The notes under the pieces are model-generated. The model ran no database searches, had not been told where the DNA came from, and saw only the letters and a program-made list of their open reading frames with translations. The translations under genes and the position numbers were made by a program. 11,541 nucleotides of DNA. Source: an uncultured Chryseolinea sp. Lineage in GTDB: Bacteria > Bacteroidota > Bacteroidia > Cytophagales > Cyclobacteriaceae. The stretch covers positions 1 to 11,541 of the forward strand of contig CAMLER010000094.1 in assembly GCA_946478915.1 (NCBI GenBank). Reading direction: 5' to 3'. Each line of letters starts with the position of its first letter. Position 1 is the first letter of the stretch. Of this stretch, positions 1 through 5,934 are shown piece by piece.

Positions 1-2
1 TC

Positions 3-74
3 TGTGCCGGCTTTGAATTTCAATTTTCGCATATTGAGCTGGCTTTAAGTGATTTGTTTAAAAGGGATGCATAA
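3..74 (+). CDS. 3' end of an unidentified upstream gene (partial)
   Basis: An open frame enters the window at base 3 and ends at the TAA at 72-74, giving 23 C-terminal residues ending in DLFKRDA. The stop shares its last A with the ATG of the next gene (TAATG), an arrangement typical of translationally coupled genes, so this is probably the tail of a gene in the same operon as the FAD oxidoreductase. The fragment is too short to assign a family. It could also be a chance open frame, since another plus frame stays open only to base 48. Confidence 0.4.
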   Translation, partial: CAGFEFQFSHIELALSDLFKRDA

Positions 75-1546
75 TGGAATATGATGCGGTGGTTGTGCGG
101 TCTGGACCCAATGGATTAGCGGCCGGGATAACTTTGCAACAGCATGGGCTTTCAGTACTCATTGCAGAAGGAAAGGAGACAATCGGTGGCGGTTTGCGGT
201 CGGCTGAGTTGACATTACCCGGATTTACTCATGACATCTGCTCCGCTATTCACCCGATGGCTGTGGGCTCTCCATTTTTTAATTCGCTACCGCTGACGGA
301 TCACGGTCTTGAATTTGTTCATCCTGACATTTGTGCCGCACACCCTTTTGACAACGGTGAGGCTGGGGTTTTGCTAAGGTCTTTGGAGGAAACAGCTGAC
401 CAACTGGGACGCGATGCGGAAGTTTATAAGAGCTTGATTGGCCCACTGGTCTCGTCCTGGCCTTTAATTGTTGAAGATGTCCTTGGTCCGTTGGGTATTC
501 CCGGTCAACCTGTTGCCTATGCGCGGTTTGGGTTGGACGCAATTCTATCAGCTCAAGCGCTTGCCAAAAGGTTCAAGACAGTTAAGGCAAAGGGACTTTG
601 GGCGGGGATGGCAGCTCATTCGATGTTACCTTTGACTAACTTGTCGACCGCAGCAATCGGACTGGTTCTGTCTACTACCGGTCACCTCGGCGGATGGCCG
701 ATACCCGTTGGGGGATCACAACAAATCGCCAATGCGCTTGGTTCTTATTTCACATCAATAGGAGGGAAGATTGCTACAGATTTTTATGTGACTTCGCTCG
801 ATCAACTGCCGGCGTCCAAGGCGATATTATTTGACATCACCCCGAGACAATTATTAAAAATTGCCGGCCATAAATTTTCATCCATTTATAGATGGCAGTT
901 AAACCGGTATAGATATGGAATGGGTGTGTTTAAAATGGATTGGGCTTTGGACGACCCGATACCTTTTACCGCGGAAGAATGTAGACGGGCTGGTACGGTT
1001 CATATAGGGAACTCATTTGAGGAAATTGCACGAACTGAAGAAATGACGTGGTGTGGTCAGCATGCGGAAAAGCCTTTTGTTTTGTTGGCTCAGCAGAGCT
1101 TGTTCGATTCCTCACGCGCTCCGGCGGGGAAACATACGGCGTGGGCATACTGCCACGTTCCAAATGGTTCATCAAAGGATATGTCTACTATCATTGAAAA
1201 TCAAATTGAGCGTTTCGCTCCTGGGTTTCGTGAGAGGATTTTGTCCCGGCACGTTTTTAATTCGCAACAGCTTGAAGATTACAATTCAAACTATATCGGC
1301 GGAGACATCAACGGGGGGGCTATCGATATTTTTCAGCTGTTCACGCGGCCTGCACTTCGGTCTTCGCCATATCGAACCTCCAAAAAAGGTATGTATATTT
1401 GCTCGGCATCAACACCTCCCGGTGGTGGCGTTCATGGAATGTGTGGCTATAATGCGGCAAAACGCGCGCTGAAAGATATTTTCCGGATAGATGCAGTTTT
1501 ACTAAATCGAGGCCATTCATCATATCCTATTACCAAATTAGTTTAA
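74..1546 (+). CDS. FAD-dependent phytoene desaturase-like oxidoreductase (COG1233 type)
   Basis: This 490-residue protein has the layout of the phytoene dehydrogenase/CrtI-like FAD amine-oxidoreductase superfamily. An N-terminal beta-alpha-beta nucleotide-binding segment (residues 4-32) is followed by a GGGLRSAE stretch (38-45). A C-terminal FAD-contact motif, YICSASTPPGGGVHG, lies at 441-455 and is followed by GYNAAKRAL, matching the family's usual GAST-PGGGV-G-NAA pattern. The length is close to the usual 500-530 residues. Such enzymes desaturate or isomerise polyenes or act on other hydrophobic substrates; the substrate here cannot be told, and no crtB or other carotenoid gene is in the window. 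One oddity is the dinucleotide motif, which reads R9-S-G-P-N-G where the family normally has G-S-G-P-N-G (codon CGG at 98-100). The start overlaps the preceding stop by one base, suggesting coupled translation. Family is secure; function is open. Confidence 0.85.
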   Translation: MEYDAVVVRSGPNGLAAGITLQQHGLSVLIAEGKETIGGGLRSAELTLPGFTHDICSAIHPMAVGSPFFNSLPLTDHGLEFVHPDICAAHPFDNGEAGVLLRSLEETADQLGRDAEVYKSLIGPLVSSWPLIVEDVLGPLGIPGQPVAYARFGLDAILSAQALAKRFKTVKAKGLWAGMAAHSMLPLTNLSTAAIGLVLSTTGHLGGWPIPVGGSQQIANALGSYFTSIGGKIATDFYVTSLDQLPASKAILFDITPRQLLKIAGHKFSSIYRWQLNRYRYGMGVFKMDWALDDPIPFTAEECRRAGTVHIGNSFEEIARTEEMTWCGQHAEKPFVLLAQQSLFDSSRAPAGKHTAWAYCHVPNGSSKDMSTIIENQIERFAPGFRERILSRHVFNSQQLEDYNSNYIGGDINGGAIDIFQLFTRPALRSSPYRTSKKGMYICSASTPPGGGVHGMCGYNAAKRALKDIFRIDAVLLNRGHSSYPITKLV

Positions 1547-1581
1547 GTTTTAGTTAATTATAGAGTTACAATTGTTTCACC

Positions 1582-2844
1582 GTGGAAAAAAAGAAGTTTG
1601 AATTGCACGAAGATTGGGCAGTCGTGGTCCTTGGTTTTTTGATAATTATTTTAGCACTACTTGGATTGGTTGTGCCCGTGCCTTCGTTTTCGTGGAGCAA
1701 TGGATCCGAGTTGATAGGTAAAGTTCTGGCGCCGGCGAATTTGGTGAGTATCGGGGCGCAGTTTCTATTGGTGTTTATCTTTTCCATTGCTGGTGCCCTC
1801 CTGACAAATAAATCACTAAGGAGTATCGGAATCGTTTTTCCCAGTGTTTACTTATTGACAGTGATTGCGCTTATCCTCGCTGGAAATAGCACCATCAGAG
1901 ATCTTAACCTTGAGGCAGTGATATTTAGTCTGGGGTTAGGCTTGTTGGTGAGCAATGTTTTTAAGCTACCTGAATGGTTCAGAGCTTCGCTCGCAACGGA
2001 GCTGTATGTGAAGATTGGGTTGGTTCTGCTGGGTACGGGCATAATATTTTCGGATATCTTGCGGGCAGGCTCATTGGGTCTGATGCAGGCGTTGGTTGTC
2101 GTCCTGAGCGTGTGGTATTTTGCATACTGGATTTGCAGGAGATTGAAGATCGACGAAGAATTGTCGATGATGATTTCAAGTGCCGTTTCAATTTGTGGCG
2201 TATCTGCGGCAATTGCTACGGCGGGTGCTATCAAAGGAGATACGAAGAAGCTATCCTATGTGATTTCGCTCGTGTTGATTACGGCGATTCCCATGATGAT
2301 CGTGATGCCCTACATAGCGAAGTATTTTGACTTTTCACAGGAGGTAACGGGCGCGTGGCTTGGCGGAAGTATTGATACAACGGGTGCGGTAGTGGCCTCC
2401 GGAACGTTAGTTGGAGATGTTGCGTTGCAGATAAGCACGATTGTAAAGTTCTCGCAGAACGTTTTGTTGGGCTTGGCGGCATTTGCGATCAGCGTTTACT
2501 GGACGTATACCGGGAAAGGCTCTAACAAGGATAGCGTTGAAAAGCCTACACTGGGTATGATTTGGGAACGCTTTCCAAAATTCGTTTTAGGATTTGCAGG
2601 TGCGTCTCTGATTTTTTCATTTTTGATAAATCCCGAGGTGGTCAGCAATGTTAAAGGAAGTCTGAAAAGTATTCAGACACTATGGTTTGTTCTGGCCTTC
2701 ACAAGCATTGGTCTGGAAACGCGGTTTTCGGATCTTTTTAATTCCAATAATAGAAGGCCGTTGTATGCTTTTGTGATTGCTCAGGGATTTAACATCGTTG
2801 TTACACTTGTCGTTGCGTACATATTGTTTGGCAGAGCCTGGTGA
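1582..2844 (+). CDS. YeiH/UPF0324-family membrane transporter (putative sulfate exporter family)
   Basis: This is a 420-residue, strongly hydrophobic protein with about ten or eleven membrane segments (for example 13-31, 57-75, 84-101, 112-126, 142-158, 166-184, 224-246, 286-308, 333-350, 365-378, 394-415). Signature stretches of the Cons_hypoth698 (PF03601) family are visible: CGVSAAIATAGAI at 205-217, GGSIDTTGAVVASG at 261-274 and SIGLET at 375-380. Family members are annotated as putative sulfate exporters, but the transported substrate is poorly established, so only the family is claimed. The frame starts at a GTG (1582) with no clear ribosome binding site. The next in-frame Met is near residue 196, inside the conserved core, so the GTG is the only sensible start. 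It lies 35 bases after the oxidoreductase on the same strand and may be cotranscribed with it. No LysR-type regulator, a common neighbour of yeiH, is present. Confidence 0.85.
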   Translation: MEKKKFELHEDWAVVVLGFLIIILALLGLVVPVPSFSWSNGSELIGKVLAPANLVSIGAQFLLVFIFSIAGALLTNKSLRSIGIVFPSVYLLTVIALILAGNSTIRDLNLEAVIFSLGLGLLVSNVFKLPEWFRASLATELYVKIGLVLLGTGIIFSDILRAGSLGLMQALVVVLSVWYFAYWICRRLKIDEELSMMISSAVSICGVSAAIATAGAIKGDTKKLSYVISLVLITAIPMMIVMPYIAKYFDFSQEVTGAWLGGSIDTTGAVVASGTLVGDVALQISTIVKFSQNVLLGLAAFAISVYWTYTGKGSNKDSVEKPTLGMIWERFPKFVLGFAGASLIFSFLINPEVVSNVKGSLKSIQTLWFVLAFTSIGLETRFSDLFNSNNRRPLYAFVIAQGFNIVVTLVVAYILFGRAW

Positions 2845-2857
2845 TGCAAAGACGAGA

Positions 2858-2869
2858 CTCCTAACGGAG
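2858..2869. repeat. Short hairpin just after the transporter gene (CTCC-TAAC-GGAG)
   Basis: Arms CTCC (2858-2861) and GGAG (2866-2869) flank the loop TAAC, 14 bases after the transporter stop. The TAAC loop is the same as in the GTCCC-TAAC-GGGAC repeat at 3096-3109, so this looks like a variant of the same repeat class. It may help end transcription, but no T-run follows. Confidence 0.4.
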
Positions 2870-2937
2870 CCCGCTTCCGAATCCATGGATCGTGCTACAA
2901 ACAGTATATCGGTAGAAAAACCGAAAGCGATTCGAAC

Positions 2938-2962
2938 AAGTGCCGTCAGGCACGGCATATTT
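2938..2962. repeat. REP-like hairpin with trailing T-run, possible terminator
   Basis: TGCCGT (2941-2946) and ACGGCA (2952-2957) are perfect inverted arms around a 5-base loop, and an alternative GTGCC/GGCAC pairing overlaps them. TATTTT follows at once, so the element could act as a Rho-independent terminator for the transporter transcript about 95 bases after its stop. Its sequence also has the look of an interspersed repeat. Confidence 0.5.
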
Positions 2963-2980
2963 TAAAAGAGCCAGAAGGTT

Positions 2981-3175
2981 AATGGAAATTTATATGTCAT
3001 CCCGATGGGATTTCGGAGGAATCTCATTATTTTTTTCTATATGTCGTCCCTGACGGGACTCAGCCCACCTCATCTTTCATTTCTACCGATATATCGTCCC
3101 TAACGGGACTCTACCTAACATCGTCGTTGCTTTCCACGGATATGTCCTTAATGTGATTCAGCTGGCTGGTGTCAG
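2981..3175. repeat. Degenerate tandem array of about 50-base palindromic units (four copies)
   Basis: Four units recur with palindrome centres near 3005, 3052, 3102 and 3152, a spacing of 47-50 bases. Each has a TATRTGTC/TATATCGTC lead-in. The first three continue with a stem ATCCC/GGGAT (2999-3011), GTCCC/GGGAC (3046-3059) and GTCCC/GGGAC (3096-3109). The fourth (about 3138-3162) keeps the lead-in and tail but has lost the stem. Units two to four are preceded by a TTTCTA- or TTTCCACGGA-like stretch, which indicates that the whole unit, not only the palindrome, was duplicated. Confidence 0.65.
3077..3111 (+). repeat. 35-base repeat, copy 1 of an inverted pair
   Basis: This stretch is the clearest unit of the array and includes TTTCTACCG, TATATCGTCCC and GGGACT. 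It is matched on the opposite strand at 3362-3396 with only about six differences over 35 bases, mostly in the hairpin loop and at the ends. A half copy (TTTCTACCGATAT, minus strand) also lies at 2906-2918. Confidence 0.7.
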
Positions 3176-3200
3176 AGAAATAGATGGTTGTCTTCTCTTC

Positions 3201-3256
3201 CAGATTAACCACCCATACCGGGATTCAACGGCGTGGCTGTGCGTTACAGATTAACC
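3201..3256. repeat. Second repeat type: 10-base direct repeat around an imperfect hairpin
   Basis: CAGATTAACC occurs at 3201-3210 and again at 3247-3256. Between them CCATACCG (3213-3220) and CGGCGTGG (3229-3236) form an imperfect stem with two mismatches. This looks like a separate class of interspersed element within the repeat-rich interval. Confidence 0.4.
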
Positions 3257-3361
3257 TGAATGCCGATATGCCAGTGAAAAAATAGATTCCTTTAAATAAC
3301 GTGATTACAGAAATATTCTCACAGGAGGGATAACACAGCGATAGAAAATTTGTGGTACATA

Positions 3362-3396
3362 CAGTCCCACTTGGGACGATATACCGGTAGAAATGA
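3362..3396 (-). repeat. 35-base repeat, inverted copy 2
   Basis: Read on the minus strand, this stretch matches 3077-3111 closely: TTTCTACCG, then GTATATCGTCCC, then the loop, then GGGACTG. Its own short hairpin has arms GTCCC (3364-3368) and GGGAC (3373-3377). With copy 1 it bounds an interval of about 320 bases in a REPIN- or MITE-like inverted arrangement. Confidence 0.7.
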
Positions 3397-3449
3397 AACA
3401 ACGTGATACCCCGCCCAGTTTGCAGCACCATTAACATGCGTGCGTCACC

Positions 3450-3465
3450 GGCTCCCATAGGAGCC
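3450..3465. repeat. Perfect 6-base-arm hairpin (GGCTCC-CATA-GGAGCC)
   Basis: GGCTCC (3450-3455) and GGAGCC (3460-3465) are exact inverted arms around a 4-base loop. The arms share the CTCC/GGAG core with the element at 2858-2869. It lies about 75 bases beyond the 3' end of the metal regulator gene and could also end that transcript. Confidence 0.5.
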
Positions 3466-3541
3466 ATGTGTTGTATTTTGTCATGAATTTTTTCGTTCGA
3501 ATTTCTAATGAACCATACGTTCAGAAATAAACACCACTCTC

Positions 3542-4210
3542 TCAAACTTCCACCCAAATCTTCTCGACAACCTGATTGCTCAGCATAGTTTCTTTTTTCG
3601 CCTTATTTAAAATCAAAACTGACCCATCAAATTCTTCCTTCTTTTTTATCGTAATGGTATCACCAATCTGCAAACCCTTAGAATTAAGGTGATCCAGAAA
3701 TAATTTTTCATCGTTCGTCACCGCGCTTATTTTAACTGCCGCTCCTATTACCGCCTGATGTAACGGAATACTCTTCTGAGATACCACCCTACCGTTCACA
3801 TCCGGTATGGGCTCACCATGGGGATCTGCCTTAGGATACCCTAACAACTCATCTATTCGATTATAAAAACGCTCAGAATTAACGTGCTCCAGCTGCTCGG
3901 CGATTTCATGCACTTCTTCCCACCCGAGTTTCAATATCTTCACTAGAAACAGCTCCGCCAGTCGGTGCTTCCGAATGATCGACAACGCTTCCTTCCTGCC
4001 TTTTTCTGTCATCTTTATCCCCTGGTAAGGCGCATATGATACCAGCTTTTTTGTCGAAAGCTTCTTGATCATACTTGTAACGGTAGGAAGTTTCACGCTC
4101 AGCTTCCTCGCTAACTCCGATACCGTTACCTCACCCGGGTCCAGCGAAAGGCTGTAAATCGTTTTAATGTAATTCTCTTCTGTCAAGGACCCCATCCTGC
4201 AATTTGTCAA
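3542..4210 (-). CDS. DtxR/MntR-family metal-dependent transcriptional repressor
   Basis: The frame encodes 222 residues from a TTG at 4210, or 217 from the ATG at 4195. The ATG is preferred because it gives the family-like beginning MGSLTEENYIKTIYSL. Order of parts: winged helix-turn-helix (about 28-70, including TVSELARKLSVKLPTVTSMIKKL), metal-binding and dimerisation helices (80-123), and a C-terminal FeoA/SH3-like domain (about 147-220, with GLQIGDTITIKKK). In longer-form numbering the metal ligands look intact: H82 and E86 in RKHRLAE, H101 in EEVHE, and E105, E108, H109 in AEQLEHV. E105 takes the place of DtxR Cys102, as Glu does in MntR. The two N-terminal MntR ligand positions carry N13 and K16 instead of Asp and Glu. 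Such proteins bind an operator when loaded with Mn(II) or Fe(II). The gene is divergent from the di-heme lipoprotein operon, with a strong palindrome between them, so control of that operon and of itself is the natural reading. Confidence 0.92.
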   Translation of the reverse strand: MTNCRMGSLTEENYIKTIYSLSLDPGEVTVSELARKLSVKLPTVTSMIKKLSTKKLVSYAPYQGIKMTEKGRKEALSIIRKHRLAELFLVKILKLGWEEVHEIAEQLEHVNSERFYNRIDELLGYPKADPHGEPIPDVNGRVVSQKSIPLHQAVIGAAVKISAVTNDEKLFLDHLNSKGLQIGDTITIKKKEEFDGSVLILNKAKKETMLSNQVVEKIWVEV

Positions 4211-4221
4211 AAAATGAGGTA

Positions 4222-4229
4222 CAAATGAA
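4222..4229 (-). promoter_or_regulatory. Weak -7-like element for the metal regulator
   Basis: On the minus strand this reads TTCATTTG, matching seven of eight positions of the Bacteroidota TAnnTTTG -7 consensus. It lies about 26 bases before the ATG at 4195. No TTTG-type -33 element is seen at the expected distance, where the left arm of the palindrome sits. Tentative. Confidence 0.25.
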
Positions 4230-4239
4230 ATTATTTACA

Positions 4240-4265
4240 AAAATGTTAGATAGATCTAACATTTT
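4240..4265. promoter_or_regulatory. Perfect 11-base-arm palindrome, likely operator of the DtxR/MntR-type repressor
   Basis: AAAATGTTAGA (4240-4250) and TCTAACATTTT (4255-4265) are exact inverted arms around the 4-base spacer TAGA. The site lies in the intergenic region between the divergent regulator and the di-heme lipoprotein gene. Its right arm covers the place where a -33 element of the plus-strand promoter would sit. Dyads with TTAG/CTAA-like half sites are typical of DtxR-family operators, so repression of both genes by the metal-loaded regulator is a reasonable inference. Confidence 0.75.
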
Positions 4266-4279
4266 AATTTTAACTACCG

Positions 4280-4287
4280 TATATTTG
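4280..4287 (+). promoter_or_regulatory. Bacteroidota -7 promoter element (TATATTTG) of the di-heme/Rieske/porin operon
   Basis: TATATTTG is an exact match to TAnnTTTG. It ends four bases before the ATG at 4292, so transcription would start at or almost at the start codon and give a very short or leaderless message. No ribosome binding site precedes the ATG. No convincing -33 TTTG is present; that position overlaps the palindrome, suggesting a weak or regulated promoter. Confidence 0.5.
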
Positions 4288-4291
4288 ACAT

Positions 4292-5488
4292 ATGAAGACC
4301 TTACTTCACTCACTAACCATGTTCAGCGCATTAATTGTGTTCTGTGGATGTGAAAACTTTGAGCCGGCTGGTCCTCCTGATGATTCCCTTCTCGACGGAC
4401 CAGTGGAAGGCTTGTCAGAATCAGAAAATGTCCGGTTTGTAAATGGCGATGTCGCTTTTAACGATGATGTTTTTATTCCTGACAACGGTCTGGGACCGTT
4501 GTTCGTGGCAAACTCATGCGGAAGTTGTCATCCCGGCGATGGAAAAGGACATCCTTTTACTACCCTTACGCGCTTTGGTCAGTTTGACGATACAGGCAAT
4601 CAATATAATCACTTAGGCGGACCGCAGTTACAAAACCGCGCTATACCTGGATATCGACCGGAACAAATTCCCGCAGGCGTTGGATTTTCTAAACTGACCC
4701 CTCCCGCCAATACCGGTCTTGGTTTTATCGATGCGGTGAGCGATGAGGAAATACTCTTGTGGGCAGACCCAGAAGATGCCGATGGCGACGGCATTAGCGG
4801 CACACCAAATTGGATACAATTGCAGGACTACCTTTTGACACGACCAGGTGCCATGGAACAGAATGGCCGGTTCATCGGTCGGTTCGGGAAAAAAGCGGCA
4901 GCCTACGACCTGCTTCAACAAACTGCACAGGCTTACAATCAGGACATTGGTATTACCTCAACTTTTGAACCCTTCGACACGCATACGGGTCTGGAGGCCG
5001 ATCCAGAGATCTCTGACAATGTTATCCAGGATGTCGTTTTTTACCTGAAGACTTTAAAGGCTCCTATTCCAAGAAATAGCACAGACGCCAACGTTATCGC
5101 GGGCAAAGAAATATTTGTAAATATCGGTTGCGCTTCTTGCCACCGGCCGGAGATGACAACGGGGACCTCTTCAATAGCTGCAATTTCAAACAAAACCTTT
5201 TATCCGTATACCGATCTCTTACTGCATGACATGGGACCCGCGCTGGATGACGGTTATACAGAAGGAACCGCGAAGACCTCCGAATGGCGGACACCTGCGC
5301 TATGGGGACTCGGCCTGTCAAAATTTTCCCAAGGTGGGGGTTATTTCCTTTTGCACGATGGCAGAGCACGCAGTATCGAGGAAGCAATTCTTATGCATGG
5401 AGGAGAGGCTGAAATGAGCAAGGAGAATTTTGAGTCGCTCACAGATGACAACAAAGAAAAACTTATCAAATTTCTCGAAAACCTTTAA
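4292..5488 (+). CDS. Di-heme c-type lipoprotein, DHOR/COG3488 family (putative thiol oxidoreductase/peroxidase-like)
   Basis: This 398-residue exported protein has a lipoprotein signal (residues 1-20, hydrophobic core FSALIVF, lipobox FCGC with acylated Cys20). It has two heme-attachment motifs, CGSCH at 76-80 and CASCH at 280-284. Family-typical stretches are the calcium-site-like DADGDGISG (162-170), YPYTDLLLHDMG (304-315), EWRTPALWGLG (331-341) and FLLHDGRARSIEEAILMHGGEA (352-373), which match the DHOR (PF06537, formerly DUF1111) family. Members resemble di-heme peroxidases and MauG; many are labelled CxxC thiol oxidoreductase, but the reaction is not settled. It should sit lipid-anchored in the envelope and needs cytochrome c maturation enzymes not found here. 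It is the first gene of a three-gene unit and lies directly behind the putative operator. Starting at Met10 would remove the basic n-region of the signal, so the ATG at 4292 is chosen. Confidence 0.9.
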   Translation: MKTLLHSLTMFSALIVFCGCENFEPAGPPDDSLLDGPVEGLSESENVRFVNGDVAFNDDVFIPDNGLGPLFVANSCGSCHPGDGKGHPFTTLTRFGQFDDTGNQYNHLGGPQLQNRAIPGYRPEQIPAGVGFSKLTPPANTGLGFIDAVSDEEILLWADPEDADGDGISGTPNWIQLQDYLLTRPGAMEQNGRFIGRFGKKAAAYDLLQQTAQAYNQDIGITSTFEPFDTHTGLEADPEISDNVIQDVVFYLKTLKAPIPRNSTDANVIAGKEIFVNIGCASCHRPEMTTGTSSIAAISNKTFYPYTDLLLHDMGPALDDGYTEGTAKTSEWRTPALWGLGLSKFSQGGGYFLLHDGRARSIEEAILMHGGEAEMSKENFESLTDDNKEKLIKFLENL

Positions 5489-5493
5489 TCACT

Positions 5494-5934
5494 ATGCAAA
5501 GGAGAGAATTTACTAAAGCTTGTGTTTCCTGCCTGGCTGGCTCGTCCATACTACCATTGCTGTCCGGATGTCAGTCAACCTTCTACACCACGGGCGAGAT
5601 GGAATCCAACGGTATATCTATTGCAAAAAGTGATTTCAATTACCTGAAAAAAGATAAACCGATGCATCGCCAGTATGTAATCGTCAGAAATGATTCAATG
5701 GAATTCCCTATTTATGTATATCGTTTCTCCGATAAGGAATATTCAGCAATGCTGATGAAATGTACACACCAGGGAAATGAACTGCAGGCATCTGGAGATC
5801 ATCTTCATTGTTCAGCGCACGGAAGTGAATTTAACAATCGAGGCATTGTCGCACAGGGACCTGCAGAAGAAAATCTTCGGATATTCAAAGTCACCTCTCT
5901 CGAGAACCGAATTTTCATTGATCTCAGTGCATGA
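5494..5934 (+). CDS. Tat-exported Rieske [2Fe-2S] lipoprotein
   Basis: This 146-residue protein carries a single Rieske domain. The cluster ligands are C90 and H92 in CTHQG and C106 and H109 in CSAHGSEF, with 13 residues between H92 and C106, a normal Rieske spacing. The N-terminus begins MQRREFTKAC, a twin-arginine motif, and continues to the lipobox LLSGC with Cys26 as the acylated residue. It should therefore be exported folded with its cluster and anchored to a membrane. It has no catalytic domain of its own and is likely an electron carrier. It starts 5 bases after the di-heme protein and its stop overlaps the porin start by 4 bases (ATGA), so the three are almost certainly one translation-coupled operon. 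Its likely partner is the di-heme lipoprotein (inference); it could also be an unlinked cytochrome bc-type subunit, but no cytochrome b gene is nearby. Confidence 0.92.
   Translation: MQRREFTKACVSCLAGSSILPLLSGCQSTFYTTGEMESNGISIAKSDFNYLKKDKPMHRQYVIVRNDSMEFPIYVYRFSDKEYSAMLMKCTHQGNELQASGDHLHCSAHGSEFNNRGIVAQGPAEENLRIFKVTSLENRIFIDLSA

Larger units (their letters stand above)
2845..3541. other. Non-coding interval filled with interspersed palindromic repeats
   Basis: About 700 bases separate the transporter from the convergent metal regulator. I see no credible gene here. The interval holds at least seven short hairpins of a few recurring types: GTCCC/GGGAC arms (2999-3011, 3046-3059, 3096-3109, 3364-3377), CTCC/GGAG-type arms (2858-2869, 3450-3465), and a TGCCGT/ACGGCA arm pair (2941-2957). 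These look like Bacteroidota-type REP-like interspersed repeats. Open frames crossing the region, such as 3557-3225 on the minus strand, simply translate the repeats. Confidence 0.75.

Noticed and set aside
3..74. Cytochrome P450 tail (C-x-G-x-x-F pattern in the partial gene)
   Set aside because: Only about 20 residues follow the Cys, too few for a P450 C-terminus, and the alignment rests on three residues.
1053..1472. 139-residue plus-strand open frame
   Set aside because: Lies wholly inside the FAD oxidoreductase in another frame, which has clear family motifs.
2777..2965. 62-residue plus-strand open frame at the transporter end
   Set aside because: Mostly out-of-frame transporter sequence plus the hairpin repeat at 2941-2957.
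2981..3175. CRISPR-like spacing of repeats
   Set aside because: The units are degenerate from copy to copy, the similarity extends into the would-be spacers, one unit is in inverted orientation outside the array, and no cas gene is present.
3225..3557. 110-residue minus-strand open frame
   Set aside because: It runs through the palindromic repeats (its HFYRYIVPSGT stretch is the translated repeat), overlaps the end of the metal regulator, and has no protein-like conservation signs.
4292..5488. Calling the di-heme protein a standard cytochrome c peroxidase or MauG
   Set aside because: The motif set around YPYTDLLLHDMG and LLHDGRARSIEEAI points to the DHOR/COG3488 family, so a peroxidase name would overstate what is known.
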